A stretch of 64,000 nucleotides of DNA from NCBI RefSeq assembly GCF_021172165.1, contig NZ_CP089096.1:2480001-2544000 (forward strand), given 5' to 3'. Shown here one piece after another: positions 51,333 to 59,881 of this stretch. Position numbers and translations under genes: made by a program. Source of the stretch: Flavobacterium channae. GTDB taxonomy: Bacteria > Bacteroidota > Bacteroidia > Flavobacteriales > Flavobacteriaceae. The notes beneath the pieces are model-generated. The model was not told the origin of the DNA. It ran no database searches and was given only the letters and a program-made list of their open reading frames with translations. Position 1 is the stretch's first letter. Each line of letters opens with the position of its first letter.

Positions 51333-52280
51333 ATGAAAAAACTTTACACTTTATTATTCGTTGCTTTAACAGGAGTTGCTTTTGGACAAGCTTCAATTAC
51401 TGCACTTAACACCCCTTACACTGAAAACTTTGACGGAATGACCCCAACAGGAACGACATTCCCAACAAATTGGTCAGCAATTAGAGCGGCGGGCTCTGGA
51501 ACTGCAAATCAAACTCTTACCATGGCTATTACTGATGGAACTGCTAACTCTGGAACTGTATATAACGTTGGAACAACAGGGAATTCAGATAGAGCTTTTG
51601 GGTCAATAGCATCTGGATCAACAGTTCCTGCATTTGGTATGTCTTTTACAAATAACACCGGTGATCAAATTACTGAATTTAATATCGCATTAAAAATAGA
51701 ACAGTGGAGAACTGGTAGTCTTGATACAGCAAACGAAGTTATGCTTTTTTCTTATAGCACTAATGCTACTAATTTAAGTGATGGCACATGGATTAACGCA
51801 ACAAATCTTAACATAAATGAAATCCTTACTTCAACAACTGCTTCAGCGGCTGTAGATGGAAATGCAACAGGGAATAATGCGAATCTAAATGGAACTGTAA
51901 ATATAAGTTCAACTCCTTGGGCAAATGGTTCAACTTTATGGATTAAATGGCTTGATGATAATGCTGCTGGAAACGACAGTTTATTAGCTATTGATGATTT
52001 TTCATTCAGTGCGACTTCTAATGTTCTTTCATCTTCATCATTTAATTCAATCGATGGTTTAACAATGTATCCAAACCCATTAAAAGGAGACACTTTATTT
52101 TTAACTTCAACTGCTAATGCAGATATGTCAGTTCAAATTTATGATGTATTAGGCAAAGAAGTTGTAAACTCGAAAGTAATGAACAACACTGTAAATGTTT
52201 CTGGTTTAAATGCTGGAGTTTACATTGTAAAAGTTACTGAAGAAGGTAAAACTGCTACAAGAAAATTAGTTATTCAATAA
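51333..52280 (+). CDS. T9SS-secreted protein with jelly-roll domain
   Basis: 315 residues from ATG 51333. A signal peptide (MKKLYTLLFVALTGVAFGQ) is followed by a beta-sandwich of about 220 residues: TPYTENFDGMTPTGTTFPTN, then NSDRAFGSIASGS, FNIALKIEQWRTG, LWIKWLDDNAAGNDSLLAID and DFSFSAT. This is the ENFD...DD(F/L) pattern that occurs as an N-terminal module of secreted endonucleases and other T9SS proteins. A type A T9SS sorting domain forms the end (GLTMYPNPLKGDTLFLTSTA to TRKLVIQ). No catalytic domain is attached. It is probably exposed outside the cell as a binding protein. Confidence 0.83.
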   Translation: MKKLYTLLFVALTGVAFGQASITALNTPYTENFDGMTPTGTTFPTNWSAIRAAGSGTANQTLTMAITDGTANSGTVYNVGTTGNSDRAFGSIASGSTVPAFGMSFTNNTGDQITEFNIALKIEQWRTGSLDTANEVMLFSYSTNATNLSDGTWINATNLNINEILTSTTASAAVDGNATGNNANLNGTVNISSTPWANGSTLWIKWLDDNAAGNDSLLAIDDFSFSATSNVLSSSSFNSIDGLTMYPNPLKGDTLFLTSTANADMSVQIYDVLGKEVVNSKVMNNTVNVSGLNAGVYIVKVTEEGKTATRKLVIQ

Positions 52281-52299
52281 TTAGTTTCAAAATACAATG

Positions 52300-52328
52300 A
52301 AAAGCATCAACGAAAGTTGGTGCTTTTT
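52300..52328 (+). terminator. terminator of the T9SS gene
   Basis: AAAAGCATCAAC pairs with GTTGGTGCTTTT around a GAAA loop with one G-U pair, followed by a T run. It begins inside the extended frame that would start at 52297, which argues that this frame is not the true start of the following gene. Confidence 0.9.
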
Positions 52329-52350
52329 TATTTATGACCAATTTGTTTGC

Positions 52351-52358
52351 TATTTTTG
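52351..52358 (+). promoter_or_regulatory. -7 box just before the LuxE-like gene
   Basis: TATTTTTG followed by CACC and then the ATG at 52363. The box is an exact match and only four bases separate it from the start codon, so transcription would begin on or next to the ATG. Confidence 0.6.
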
Positions 52359-52362
52359 CACC

Positions 52363-53343
52363 ATGATTTCACAAGAAGATATTTTCCAAATTGGCTCTAA
52401 AAAAGAATTTGAAAAAATTACTTTAAAAGTATTTCGTCATCAGTACGATAACAATTTGGTGTACCAACAATTTTGCAACTTCTTAAAGAAAGACAAAACA
52501 AATGTGAAATCCTTAACCGAAATCCCTTTTTTACCCATTCAGTTTTTTAAAAGTCATGATGTTTTAAGTGCTGACGAACCTATTCAACAAACGTTTACCA
52601 GTAGCGGTACAACAGGAATGCAAACCAGTAAACATTTGGTTACCGATGTAAGTTGGTACGAAATGAGTTACCGCTTAGGCTTTTCAGAATTCTATGGAAA
52701 TATAGAAGATTATTGTGTTTTAGCCTTACTTCCATCCTATCTAGAGCGCGAAGGTTCATCATTAATCTACATGGTAGAAGATTTAATTCAAAGTAGTAAT
52801 CATTCAGCTTCTGGATTTTATTTAAACAATTATGATGAATTGATTTCGAAACTCATTGAGTTGGATAATTCAGGTCACAACGTGATTTTAATTGGTGTTA
52901 CGTACGCTTTGTTGGATTTAATTGAGAAGCAAAAATTCCAATTAAAAAACACCATCATCATGGAAACCGGCGGCATGAAAGGCAAACGCAAAGAAATGAT
53001 TCGCGAAGAGTTGCACACCATTTTATGTAATGGATTTGGTGTTTCAAAAATTCACTCTGAATACGGAATGACAGAATTACTTTCTCAAGCGTATTCTTTA
53101 GGCGATGGGATTTTCGAATGCCCACCATGGATGCAAATTCTTGTTCGCGATACCGAAGACGCTTTAACGTATGTTTCCGATGGGAAAACAGGTGGGATTA
53201 ATGTGATTGATTTAGCGAATATTAATTCGTGTTCGTTTATTGCTACGCAAGATTTGGGAAAAAAATATCCCAACCATTCTTTCGAAGTGTTGGGACGTTT
53301 TGATAATTCTGATATTCGTGGTTGTAACCTGATGGTTATTTAA
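52363..53343 (+). CDS. LuxE/acyl-protein synthetase-like adenylate-forming enzyme
   Basis: 326 residues from the ATG at 52363. The nucleotide-binding motif is [15 protein letters not shown], and the later [15 protein letters not shown] and FIATQDLG segments match the A5/A8-type regions of the ANL superfamily. LuxE activates acyl chains with ATP for transfer onto a cysteine, but this protein has no lux neighbours, so the substrate acyl group is unknown. I prefer this start to 52297 because the latter would begin inside the upstream terminator hairpin. Its last 8 bases overlap the tyrS 3' end. Confidence 0.82.
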   Translation: MISQEDIFQIGSKKEFEKITLKVFRHQYDNNLVYQQFCNFLKKDKTNVKSLTEIPFLPIQFFKSHDVLSADEPIQQTFTSSGTTGMQTSKHLVTDVSWYEMSYRLGFSEFYGNIEDYCVLALLPSYLEREGSSLIYMVEDLIQSSNHSASGFYLNNYDELISKLIELDNSGHNVILIGVTYALLDLIEKQKFQLKNTIIMETGGMKGKRKEMIREELHTILCNGFGVSKIHSEYGMTELLSQAYSLGDGIFECPPWMQILVRDTEDALTYVSDGKTGGINVIDLANINSCSFIATQDLGKKYPNHSFEVLGRFDNSDIRGCNLMVI

Positions 53344-54625
53344 CCTTAATTACGTAATAATTTTTCTTCCCTTTTTGTAATAACAAAAACTGATTGTTGA
53401 TTAAATCTTCTTTAGTAATGATTTTATCCTCGCCTACTTTTTCTTTATTTAAAGAAATAGAGTTTTGTTTCAACTCTCTACGAGCATCACTATTAGAAGC
53501 TAAGAAATTTGTTTTTGCTGCTAATGCTGCAATCATGTCCAATCCCGCATTCAAATCTTCCATCGAAATTTCTGCTTGAGAAACACCATCAAACACTTCT
53601 AAAAACGTTTTCTCATCTAACTTTTTCAACTCATCCATAGATGGGCTAAAAAAAGCATTTGAAGCTGCAATGGCATTTTCTAAATCTTCTCTAGAATGTA
53701 CCATAACCGTAATTTCTTCAGCCAAACGTTTTTGTAACACTCTTAAATGAGGTGCTTCATTGTGTTCTGTAATCAATTTTTCAATTGTTTCTTTATCTAA
53801 GAATGTGAAAATCTTAATATACTTTTCAGCATCTACATCTGATGTATTCAACCAGTATTGGTAAAATTTGTATGGTGAAGTTCTTTCCGCATCTAACCAA
53901 ATATTACCACCTTCTGATTTACCGAATTTAGTTCCATCTGCTTTTGTAATCAACGGACAAGTTAAGGCATATGCTTTTCCTGATTCAATTCTACGAACTA
54001 ATTCAGTTCCAGTAGTAATATTTCCCCACTGGTCGCTTCCACCCATTTGTAATGTACATTTTTTAGCGCGGTATAAATGTAAAAAATCGTAACCTTGAAC
54101 TAATTGGTATGTAAATTCCGTAAAAGACATTCCTTCTGAAGTTTCACCAGTTAAACGTTTCTTTACAGAATCTTTTGCCATCATGTAGTTAACAGTAATG
54201 TGCTTTCCAACATCACGAATGAAATCCAAGAATGAAAACTCTTTCATCCAATCGTAGTTATTTACTAATTCAGCCGCATTTGCTTCAGCAGAAGTAAAAT
54301 CTAAAAAGCGTGATAATTGTGCTTTAATTGCTTCCTGATTGTGACGCAAAGTTGCTTCATCTAATAAATTTCTTTCATTAGATTTTCCAGATGGATCACC
54401 AATCATTCCGGTTGCTCCGCCTACTAAAGCCAATGGTTTATGACCACTTAATTGAAAATGTTTCAACAACATTACTCCTACTAAATGTCCTATATGCAAT
54501 GAATCGGCGGTTGGATCAATACCCACATACGCCACACGCATCTGCTCCATCAAATGTTCTTCTGTGCCTGGCATTACGTCGTGGAGCATTCCTCTCCAAG
54601 TCACTTCTTCAATAAAATTTTTCAT
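53336..54625 (-). CDS. tyrS: tyrosyl-tRNA synthetase
   Basis: 429 residues, normal. The class I HIGH motif is in [15 protein letters not shown] and the KMSKS-type motif reads KFGKSEGG. The tyrosine-binding and tRNA-binding C-terminal S4-like domain is present ([20 protein letters not shown]). The enzyme charges tRNA-Tyr. The start is the ATG at 54625. The 3' end overlaps the LuxE-like gene by 8 bases on the other strand. Confidence 0.96.
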   Translation of the reverse strand: MKNFIEEVTWRGMLHDVMPGTEEHLMEQMRVAYVGIDPTADSLHIGHLVGVMLLKHFQLSGHKPLALVGGATGMIGDPSGKSNERNLLDEATLRHNQEAIKAQLSRFLDFTSAEANAAELVNNYDWMKEFSFLDFIRDVGKHITVNYMMAKDSVKKRLTGETSEGMSFTEFTYQLVQGYDFLHLYRAKKCTLQMGGSDQWGNITTGTELVRRIESGKAYALTCPLITKADGTKFGKSEGGNIWLDAERTSPYKFYQYWLNTSDVDAEKYIKIFTFLDKETIEKLITEHNEAPHLRVLQKRLAEEITVMVHSREDLENAIAASNAFFSPSMDELKKLDEKTFLEVFDGVSQAEISMEDLNAGLDMIAALAAKTNFLASNSDARRELKQNSISLNKEKVGEDKIITKEDLINNQFLLLQKGKKNYYVIKVK

Positions 54626-54665
54626 GATTCTTAAAATAATTTGAGCAAAGATAGTTTTTAGTCTT

Positions 54666-54749
54666 AAAGTGGCAAAGTGTTCAAGTTAAAAGTGGCAAAG
54701 TTTTGAATTTCTGCAATCAAAAATCATTAATCTTAAATCTAAAATCAAA
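54666..54749. repeat. AAAGTGGCAAAG pair plus AATC heptamer tract
   Basis: AAAGTGGCAAAG occurs at 54666-54677 and 54689-54700. Then AATC recurs at 54715, 54722, 54729, 54736 and 54743, an exact 7-bp period (AATCAAA, AATCATT, AATCTTA, AATCTAA, AATCAAA). The tract fills the gap between tyrS and the divergent epimerase gene and runs up to 11 bp before a TATTTTTA -7-like box. Confidence 0.85.
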
Positions 54750-54769
54750 AGATTTGCTATTTTTACCTC

Positions 54770-55762
54770 ATGATTTTAGTCACAGGAGCAACAGGATTAG
54801 TAGGTTCGCATTTATTGGTTAAACTTCTTCAAGAAAACGAAGAAGTAAAAGCCTTGTTTCGTTCTGAAAAACAAATTGATAACGTAAAAAATGTCTTTTC
54901 TTTTTACAATCAAGTAGCACTTTTTGATAAAATCAATTGGGTAAAAGGCGATATTACTGATATTCCTTCGCTAGAATTAGCGTTTAAAGATGTTGATTAT
55001 GTTTATCATTGTGCTGCATTAGTTTCGTTTGATCCAAATGATGAGGATGAACTTAGAAAAATAAACATAGAAGGAACTGCAAACATTGTAAATTGTTGTA
55101 TTGACTTTGGCGTAAAAAAACTTTGTCATGTAAGTTCAATTGCTGCTTTAGGCGATCCAAAAGAACATGAAACAACAATTACAGAAGAAACTGAGTGGAA
55201 CCCAGAAGAATTACATAGTGATTACGCCATTACGAAGTATGGTGCCGAAATGGAAGTTTTTAGAGGTCATCAAGAAGGCTTAGAAGTTGTAATTGTAAAT
55301 CCTGGTGTTATTTTTGGTTTTGGTTTTCCCAAAAAAGGAAGTGGCGTAATTATTCAATCTGTAAAAAGTGGCAATCCATTTTATACAAAAGGAAATGTTG
55401 GAATTGTTGCAGTTGAAGATGTAGTAAAATGCATGATACAACTTATGAAAAGCAATTGTAATGGAGAGCGATTTACTTTAGTTGGAGAAAATATCGAAAC
55501 TAAGAAATTACTAGAATTTATTGCTGAAGAGTTAAAAGTAAAGAACCCTAGTATTGAAGCTACAAAATCGATGACATCTATTGCTTGGCGAGTTGATTGG
55601 TTAATTTCGAAAATTTTGAACAGAAAAAGGAAGCTAACAAAAAATACTGTGGCAGCTTCGCACTCAAAATATCATTTTGACACTTCAAAAATAAAAAATG
55701 AAATTAATATAGATTTTCAAAAAAAAGAAGATTATTTAAAATCTATTCTAAAGGAGTATTAG
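54770..55762 (+). CDS. NAD-dependent epimerase/dehydratase family protein
   Basis: 330 residues. The Rossmann dinucleotide motif is ILVTGATGLVGSHLLVKLL, the catalytic YxxxK occurs as YAITKYGAEM with an upstream SSIAALG, and the NPGVIFGFG segment is typical of the extended SDR family. It oxidises or epimerises a nucleotide sugar or similar substrate; the exact one is unknown. The last 20 bases overlap the convergent DUF4296 gene. Confidence 0.88.
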   Translation: MILVTGATGLVGSHLLVKLLQENEEVKALFRSEKQIDNVKNVFSFYNQVALFDKINWVKGDITDIPSLELAFKDVDYVYHCAALVSFDPNDEDELRKINIEGTANIVNCCIDFGVKKLCHVSSIAALGDPKEHETTITEETEWNPEELHSDYAITKYGAEMEVFRGHQEGLEVVIVNPGVIFGFGFPKKGSGVIIQSVKSGNPFYTKGNVGIVAVEDVVKCMIQLMKSNCNGERFTLVGENIETKKLLEFIAEELKVKNPSIEATKSMTSIAWRVDWLISKILNRKRKLTKNTVAASHSKYHFDTSKIKNEINIDFQKKEDYLKSILKEY

Positions 55763-56126
55763 AGTTTTTTGAATCACCAATACTATCTTTATTAGTACCA
55801 TCCAATTTTATTTTCTCCTCTTCTAATCTCTCAATTACTCTTTTATATATCTTTTTATACTTTCGAGCATCAGCAGCATAGTAATTTTGATTCTGACGAT
55901 ACGTTAAACTGTCAATTTTATATTTTTCAAATATATATTGATCCATTTTAATGTTATTCTCAAACAACTTATTTGGCATAGAACCATCTGTAGCCTGAAG
56001 AACTGAGATATCATAAATAATATCAACCATCACATCTTCGTCTAACAAATTATCTGGCTTAGGCACTGGATTCTTTGAACAAGAAAGCACCAATAAACTA
56101 AAAAATAAAAATACTATGTTTTTCAT
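55743..56126 (-). CDS. DUF4296 lipoprotein
   Basis: 127 residues. A lipobox ends the signal peptide (FLFFSLLVLSCSK). DEDVMVDIIYDISVLQATD, with YQRQNQNYYAADARKYKKIY-like pattern (TYRQNQNYYAADARKYKKIY here), is DUF4296. Function unknown; an outer-membrane lipoprotein. Starts in the last base of the pyrC stop region (one-base overlap, 56126), so it is part of the pyrC operon. The tail is Lys/Asp/Ser-rich. Confidence 0.88.
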   Translation of the reverse strand: MKNIVFLFFSLLVLSCSKNPVPKPDNLLDEDVMVDIIYDISVLQATDGSMPNKLFENNIKMDQYIFEKYKIDSLTYRQNQNYYAADARKYKKIYKRVIERLEEEKIKLDGTNKDSIGDSKNSNTPLE

Positions 56127-57496
56127 TAGATTTCTCTTTCAAATAATAATCGTTGTCCTACTTTTAAATCTTTTACTTTACCATTATTATAAACTAGTTT
56201 TCCGTTTACAAAAGTATGTGTAACTCTAGATTTAAAATTTGTTCCTTCTAATGGTGACCAACCGCATTTATAAAGTAAATTTTCTTTTTTTACAACCCAA
56301 GGTAAATGTGTATTTACAATTGCCAAATCGGCATAATAACCTTCTTTGATAAAACCTCTTTTTTCGATTTTGAAAATTTTTGCAGGATTATGACACATCT
56401 TCTCTACAATTTTTTCAACTGAAATTTTTCCTTTTAAATGCGCTTCAAACATTGCCACAACAGCATGTTGCACTAATGGCCCTCCAGAAGGACATGTTGT
56501 ATATGGATTTGTTTTTTCTTCTAAAGTATGTGGCGCATGATCAGTAGCAATAACATCAATTCTATCATCCAATAATGCTTTCCATAACGCATCTTTATCT
56601 TCTTGTGTTTTTACAGCTGGATTCCATTTGATTAATGAGCCTTTCGTTTCATAATCAGCATCGGTAAACCATAAATGATGGATGCATACTTCGGCAGTAA
56701 TTTGTTTTTGCTCTAATGGAATTTTATTGGTAAACAACTCCATTTCTTTTGCTGTTGACAAATGAAAAACATGCAAACGAGCTCCTGTTTTTTTAGCTAA
56801 TTCAATCGCTTTAGAAGAAGACAAATAACAAGCTTCTGCACTTCTAATTAAGTGATGATATTTCATTGGAATATCATCTCCAAATTCTTCTCTGTATTTT
56901 TCAGTATTAGCTTTTATAGTTGCTTCATCCTCACAATGAACCGCAATTAACATTTTTGTTGAAGAGAAAATCTTTTCTAAAACTTCTGGATTATCTACCA
57001 ACATATTTCCTGTTGAAGAACCCAAAAACAATTTGATTCCTGCAACATTTCTTGGATTTGTTTTTAAAACTTCGTCTAAGTTATCGTTGGTTCCTCCCAT
57101 CATAAACGAATAATTCGCATACGATTTTTGAGAAGCAATTTGATATTTATCTTCTAAAAGTTCTTGAGTAACAGCATTTGGAATTGTATTTGGCTGCTCA
57201 ATAAAAGAAGTAATTCCGCCTGCAACAGCTGCTCTACTTTCTGTTTCGATATTTCCTTTGTGTGTAAGTCCTGGCTCTCTAAAATGCACCTGATCGTCAA
57301 TTGCTCCAGGCATTACATAACTTCCTTCCGCATCAATAATAACGCAATCCGACGATTTTGGGCTTATTTTTTCGGCAATCTCTTTAATGAATTCATTCTC
57401 AATTAAAATATCACCTTCAAAAATAGCTCCTTCATTAACAATTTTGGCATTTCCTTCATTAACAATTTTGGCATTTCGAATTAAAACTGTACTCAT
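56126..57496 (-). CDS. pyrC: dihydroorotase
   Basis: 456 residues. It closes carbamoyl-aspartate to dihydroorotate in pyrimidine synthesis. The downstream motifs are normal (AVHCEDEATI, HVFHLSTAKEM, ATDHAPHTLEEK). The first metal motif usually reads DxHxHxR and here is DDQVHFREPG, with Gln in place of the first His, which I recall as usual for Bacteroidota dihydroorotases. The N-terminus reads NAKIVNEGNAKIVNEG, an exact repeat of eight residues from a 24-bp tandem duplication (57429-57476). It overlaps the glycosyltransferase gene upstream by one base and DUF4296 downstream by one base, an operon. Confidence 0.93.
   Translation of the reverse strand: MSTVLIRNAKIVNEGNAKIVNEGAIFEGDILIENEFIKEIAEKISPKSSDCVIIDAEGSYVMPGAIDDQVHFREPGLTHKGNIETESRAAVAGGITSFIEQPNTIPNAVTQELLEDKYQIASQKSYANYSFMMGGTNDNLDEVLKTNPRNVAGIKLFLGSSTGNMLVDNPEVLEKIFSSTKMLIAVHCEDEATIKANTEKYREEFGDDIPMKYHHLIRSAEACYLSSSKAIELAKKTGARLHVFHLSTAKEMELFTNKIPLEQKQITAEVCIHHLWFTDADYETKGSLIKWNPAVKTQEDKDALWKALLDDRIDVIATDHAPHTLEEKTNPYTTCPSGGPLVQHAVVAMFEAHLKGKISVEKIVEKMCHNPAKIFKIEKRGFIKEGYYADLAIVNTHLPWVVKKENLLYKCGWSPLEGTNFKSRVTHTFVNGKLVYNNGKVKDLKVGQRLLFEREI
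57429..57476 (-). repeat. perfect 24-bp tandem duplication in pyrC
   Basis: The 24 bases at 57429-57452 are repeated exactly at 57453-57476. In frame they encode NAKIVNEG twice. The family normally has one copy, so this is a recent insertion in the N-terminal strand region. Confidence 0.95.
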
Positions 57497-58218
57497 TATA
57501 ATCTATTAAATATTTTTCTTAACCTCAACATTATTACTCCAACTACGGCTTCGCGTATAATTCCTCCACTCATTTTTGATTGTCCTTTTGTTCTATCGGT
57601 AAAAATGATAGGCACTTCAACAATTTTAAAATTCTTTACGAAAGCGCGATATTTCATTTCAATCTGAAACGCATAACCCACAAATTTTATTTTATCCAAA
57701 TTGATCGCTTCTAATACTTGTCTTCTGTAACATTTGAATCCTGCAGTAGCATCTGCAATTTTCATGCCCGTTATCATTCGAACATAAACGGAAGCAAAAT
57801 AAGATAGCAAAACACGACTCAAAGGCCAATTTACCACATTAACTCCATTAGAATATCGGGAACCAATGGCAACATCTGCACCATTTTCACAAGCAGCTAA
57901 CAACTTTTCTAAATCATTTGGATTGTGAGAAAAATCGGCATCCATTTCAAAAATATAATCATATCCATGAGAAAGCGCCCATTTAAACCCCGCCACATAA
58001 GCCGTACCTAAACCTGATTTTTTCATACGTACTTTTAGATGCAATCGATTTGGAAATTCTTCTTGCATTTCTTTCACTTTTGTAGCTGTTCCATCAGGCG
58101 AATTGTCATCTACGATTAAAACATGAAAAGGAGTAGGCAAAGTCAAAACTGCCTTTACAATTGCTTCAATATTTTCAATTTCGTTAAAAGTTGGAATTAC
58201 AACAATACCCTGGGCCAT
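57496..58218 (-). CDS. polyprenol monophosphomannose synthase-type glycosyltransferase
   Basis: 240 residues, GT2 family. Motifs IVVIPTFNEIENIEAIV, VLIVDDNSPDGTAT, FEMDADFSHNP (DxD) and the VPIIFTDRTKGQSKM end are those of Dpm1-like enzymes, which load mannose onto polyprenyl phosphate. No membrane segment is present, as usual for the short type. It probably supplies mannose for protein O-glycosylation or glycans in the periplasm. First gene of the minus-strand operon with pyrC and DUF4296. Confidence 0.9.
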   Translation of the reverse strand: MAQGIVVIPTFNEIENIEAIVKAVLTLPTPFHVLIVDDNSPDGTATKVKEMQEEFPNRLHLKVRMKKSGLGTAYVAGFKWALSHGYDYIFEMDADFSHNPNDLEKLLAACENGADVAIGSRYSNGVNVVNWPLSRVLLSYFASVYVRMITGMKIADATAGFKCYRRQVLEAINLDKIKFVGYAFQIEMKYRAFVKNFKIVEVPIIFTDRTKGQSKMSGGIIREAVVGVIMLRLRKIFNRL

Positions 58219-58309
58219 AAAAAATCTTGTATTTCAACTGCAAAAATAAGGTATTTCTAGCTGACAATTCTTAATAATTTTATAATAATGAAAGTGACAC
58301 TATTTTTTG

Positions 58310-58317
58310 TAATTTTG
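58310..58317 (+). promoter_or_regulatory. -7 box of the DUF4271 gene
   Basis: TAATTTTG followed by CGCC, an exact match, eight bases before the ATG at 58326, so the transcript would have almost no leader. Confidence 0.55.
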
Positions 58318-58325
58318 CGCCAATT

Positions 58326-58991
58326 ATGTTAGCAATTCAATTACACGACAGAATCATCGAAAACAAAGATTGGGCAACCATCTTGTTTATTATCTGCTTG
58401 GCTATAATTGCCATTAACAAAACCATATCTTCTGTTCGATTTAATGAGTTTGTTCGATTGGCTTATTCCGATAAATACACTAAAATTTATCGCGATAGTA
58501 GTAACTTGATGAGTGGCTTTACCATTTCGATGTTTGTTTTGCAGTTAATTTCATTTTCGTTTTTTACGCTATTGGTTTTAAATCAATTTCATAGAGCTGA
58601 GAAAAACGATTTGATTGTTTATATCCAAATCTTTACTTTTTTGAGTGTTTTTATCCTCTCTAAATTCTTAATTGAGAAAATTATTGCAACAGCATTTAAA
58701 ATTGAAGAATTTAACGAACAATTTAACTTGTTGAAAGTCAACTACAGAGCTTATTTTGGATTCATTTTATTACCCGTTAATATCATTTTATTCTACAATT
58801 CATTTGATTCAGATTGGTTTTTTTGGACATTATTGATTACCCTAATCACCATAAACATCACTACTTACTTGGTTGCATTGAAATTGTATCAAAATTTACT
58901 ATTACGTAAAATATTTTATTTTATTTTATATCTTTGCACCCTTGAAATAGCACCTTACTATTTTATTTATAATTGGTTTACAAAAAATTAG
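58326..58991 (+). CDS. DUF4271 membrane protein
   Basis: 221 residues with about six membrane helices. RFNEFVRLAYSDKYTKIYRD, the long hydrophobic segments and the C-terminal YQNLLLRKIFYFILYLCTLE, then APYYFIYNWF, are DUF4271. Function is unknown; it belongs to the conserved flavobacterial segment with hemD and pckA. The hemD promoter lies within its last 70 bases. Confidence 0.88.
   Translation: MLAIQLHDRIIENKDWATILFIICLAIIAINKTISSVRFNEFVRLAYSDKYTKIYRDSSNLMSGFTISMFVLQLISFSFFTLLVLNQFHRAEKNDLIVYIQIFTFLSVFILSKFLIEKIIATAFKIEEFNEQFNLLKVNYRAYFGFILLPVNIILFYNSFDSDWFFWTLLITLITINITTYLVALKLYQNLLLRKIFYFILYLCTLEIAPYYFIYNWFTKN
58926..58933 (+). promoter_or_regulatory. internal -7 box for hemD
   Basis: TATCTTTG followed by CACCC, an exact extended box inside the DUF4271 coding region, 66 bp before the hemD ATG. 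Confidence 0.5.
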
Positions 58992-58999
58992 AGAGAAAT

Positions 59000-59758
59000 A
59001 TGTCAAATTTGAAAGTGAAAACAATATTAGTTTCACAACCAGAGCCTAAAGTAGAAAATTCTCCGTATTTTGAGCTTCAAAATAAACTGAAAGTAAAGGT
59101 TGATTTTCGACCTTTCATCCATGTAGAAGGTGTTCCTGCTAAAGAAGTTCGCGCTCAAAAAATCGACTTAAATAATTATACTGCCATCATATTAACCAGT
59201 AGAAACGCTGTAGATCACTTTTTCAGAGTAGCTGAGGAAATGCGTTACAAAGTGCCAGAAGATTTAAAATATTTCTGTCAGTCTGAAGCGGTTGCTTTTT
59301 ACTTACAACGTTATGTAGTATATAGAAAGAGAAAAATTTATGTGGGTCAAAAAGACTTCGCTGATTTAGCTCCGCTAATTAAAAAATATAAAGACGAAAA
59401 ATTCTTATTACCAAATACCGACCAATTAAACGCCGATGTTCCACAAACATTAGATGGATTAAAAGTAGAATGGAAACAAGGTATTTTCTACAGAACAGTA
59501 ATGAGTGATTTATCAGACTTAAAAGATGTTTATTATGACATTTTAGCGTTCTTTAGTCCAACAGGAATTAAATCGTTATTTAAAAACTTCCCTGATTTTC
59601 AACAAAACAACACTAGAATTGCTGTTTTTGGAGAAACCACTAAAAAAGAAGCTTTAGAACACGGTTTACGTGTTGACATCATGGCGCCAAGTCCTGGAAC
59701 ACCATCGATGACAGGAGCTTTAGAGAAATATGTAGCTGAAGCCAATAAAGGAAAATAA
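59000..59758 (+). CDS. hemD: uroporphyrinogen-III synthase
   Basis: 252 residues from the ATG at 59000, eight bases after the DUF4271 stop; an upstream in-frame start would overlap that gene. It cyclises hydroxymethylbilane to uroporphyrinogen III with ring D inversion. The two-domain HemD pattern is visible (ILVSQPEPKVENSPYFE, TAIILTSRNAVDHFFR, KYFCQSEAVAFYLQ, ILAFFSPTGIKSLF, IAVFGETTKKEALEHGLRVD). Sequence conservation in this family is low, so the assignment relies on the pattern of short motifs. hemW is about 50 kb away in this window. Confidence 0.87.
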   Translation: MSNLKVKTILVSQPEPKVENSPYFELQNKLKVKVDFRPFIHVEGVPAKEVRAQKIDLNNYTAIILTSRNAVDHFFRVAEEMRYKVPEDLKYFCQSEAVAFYLQRYVVYRKRKIYVGQKDFADLAPLIKKYKDEKFLLPNTDQLNADVPQTLDGLKVEWKQGIFYRTVMSDLSDLKDVYYDILAFFSPTGIKSLFKNFPDFQQNNTRIAVFGETTKKEALEHGLRVDIMAPSPGTPSMTGALEKYVAEANKGK

Positions 59759-59778
59759 AAACAAACAAAAATATATAG

Positions 59779-59806
59779 AACCCAAATTCGAAAGAGTTTG
59801 GGTTTT
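59779..59806 (+). terminator. terminator of hemD
   Basis: AACCCAAATTC pairs with GAGTTTGGGTT around a GAAA loop with one G-U pair, followed by T-rich sequence. Confidence 0.85.
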
Positions 59807-59832
59807 GCTTTTTGTTTGATTAATACCAATAA

Positions 59833-59861
59833 AAAAAGTCCCGAATATTTCGGGACTTTTT
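59833..59861. terminator. bidirectional terminator between hemD and pckA
   Basis: AAAAAGTCCCGAA pairs with TTCGGGACTTTTT around a 3-nt loop, with A and T runs on both strands. It lies between convergent genes. Confidence 0.92.
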
Positions 59862-59881
59862 ACTATATAAATTTCTTTAGA

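Noticed and set aside
52297..52363. Upstream ATG start for the LuxE-like gene
   Set aside because: It lies in front of the terminator hairpin of the preceding gene, and a -7 box directly precedes the ATG at 52363.
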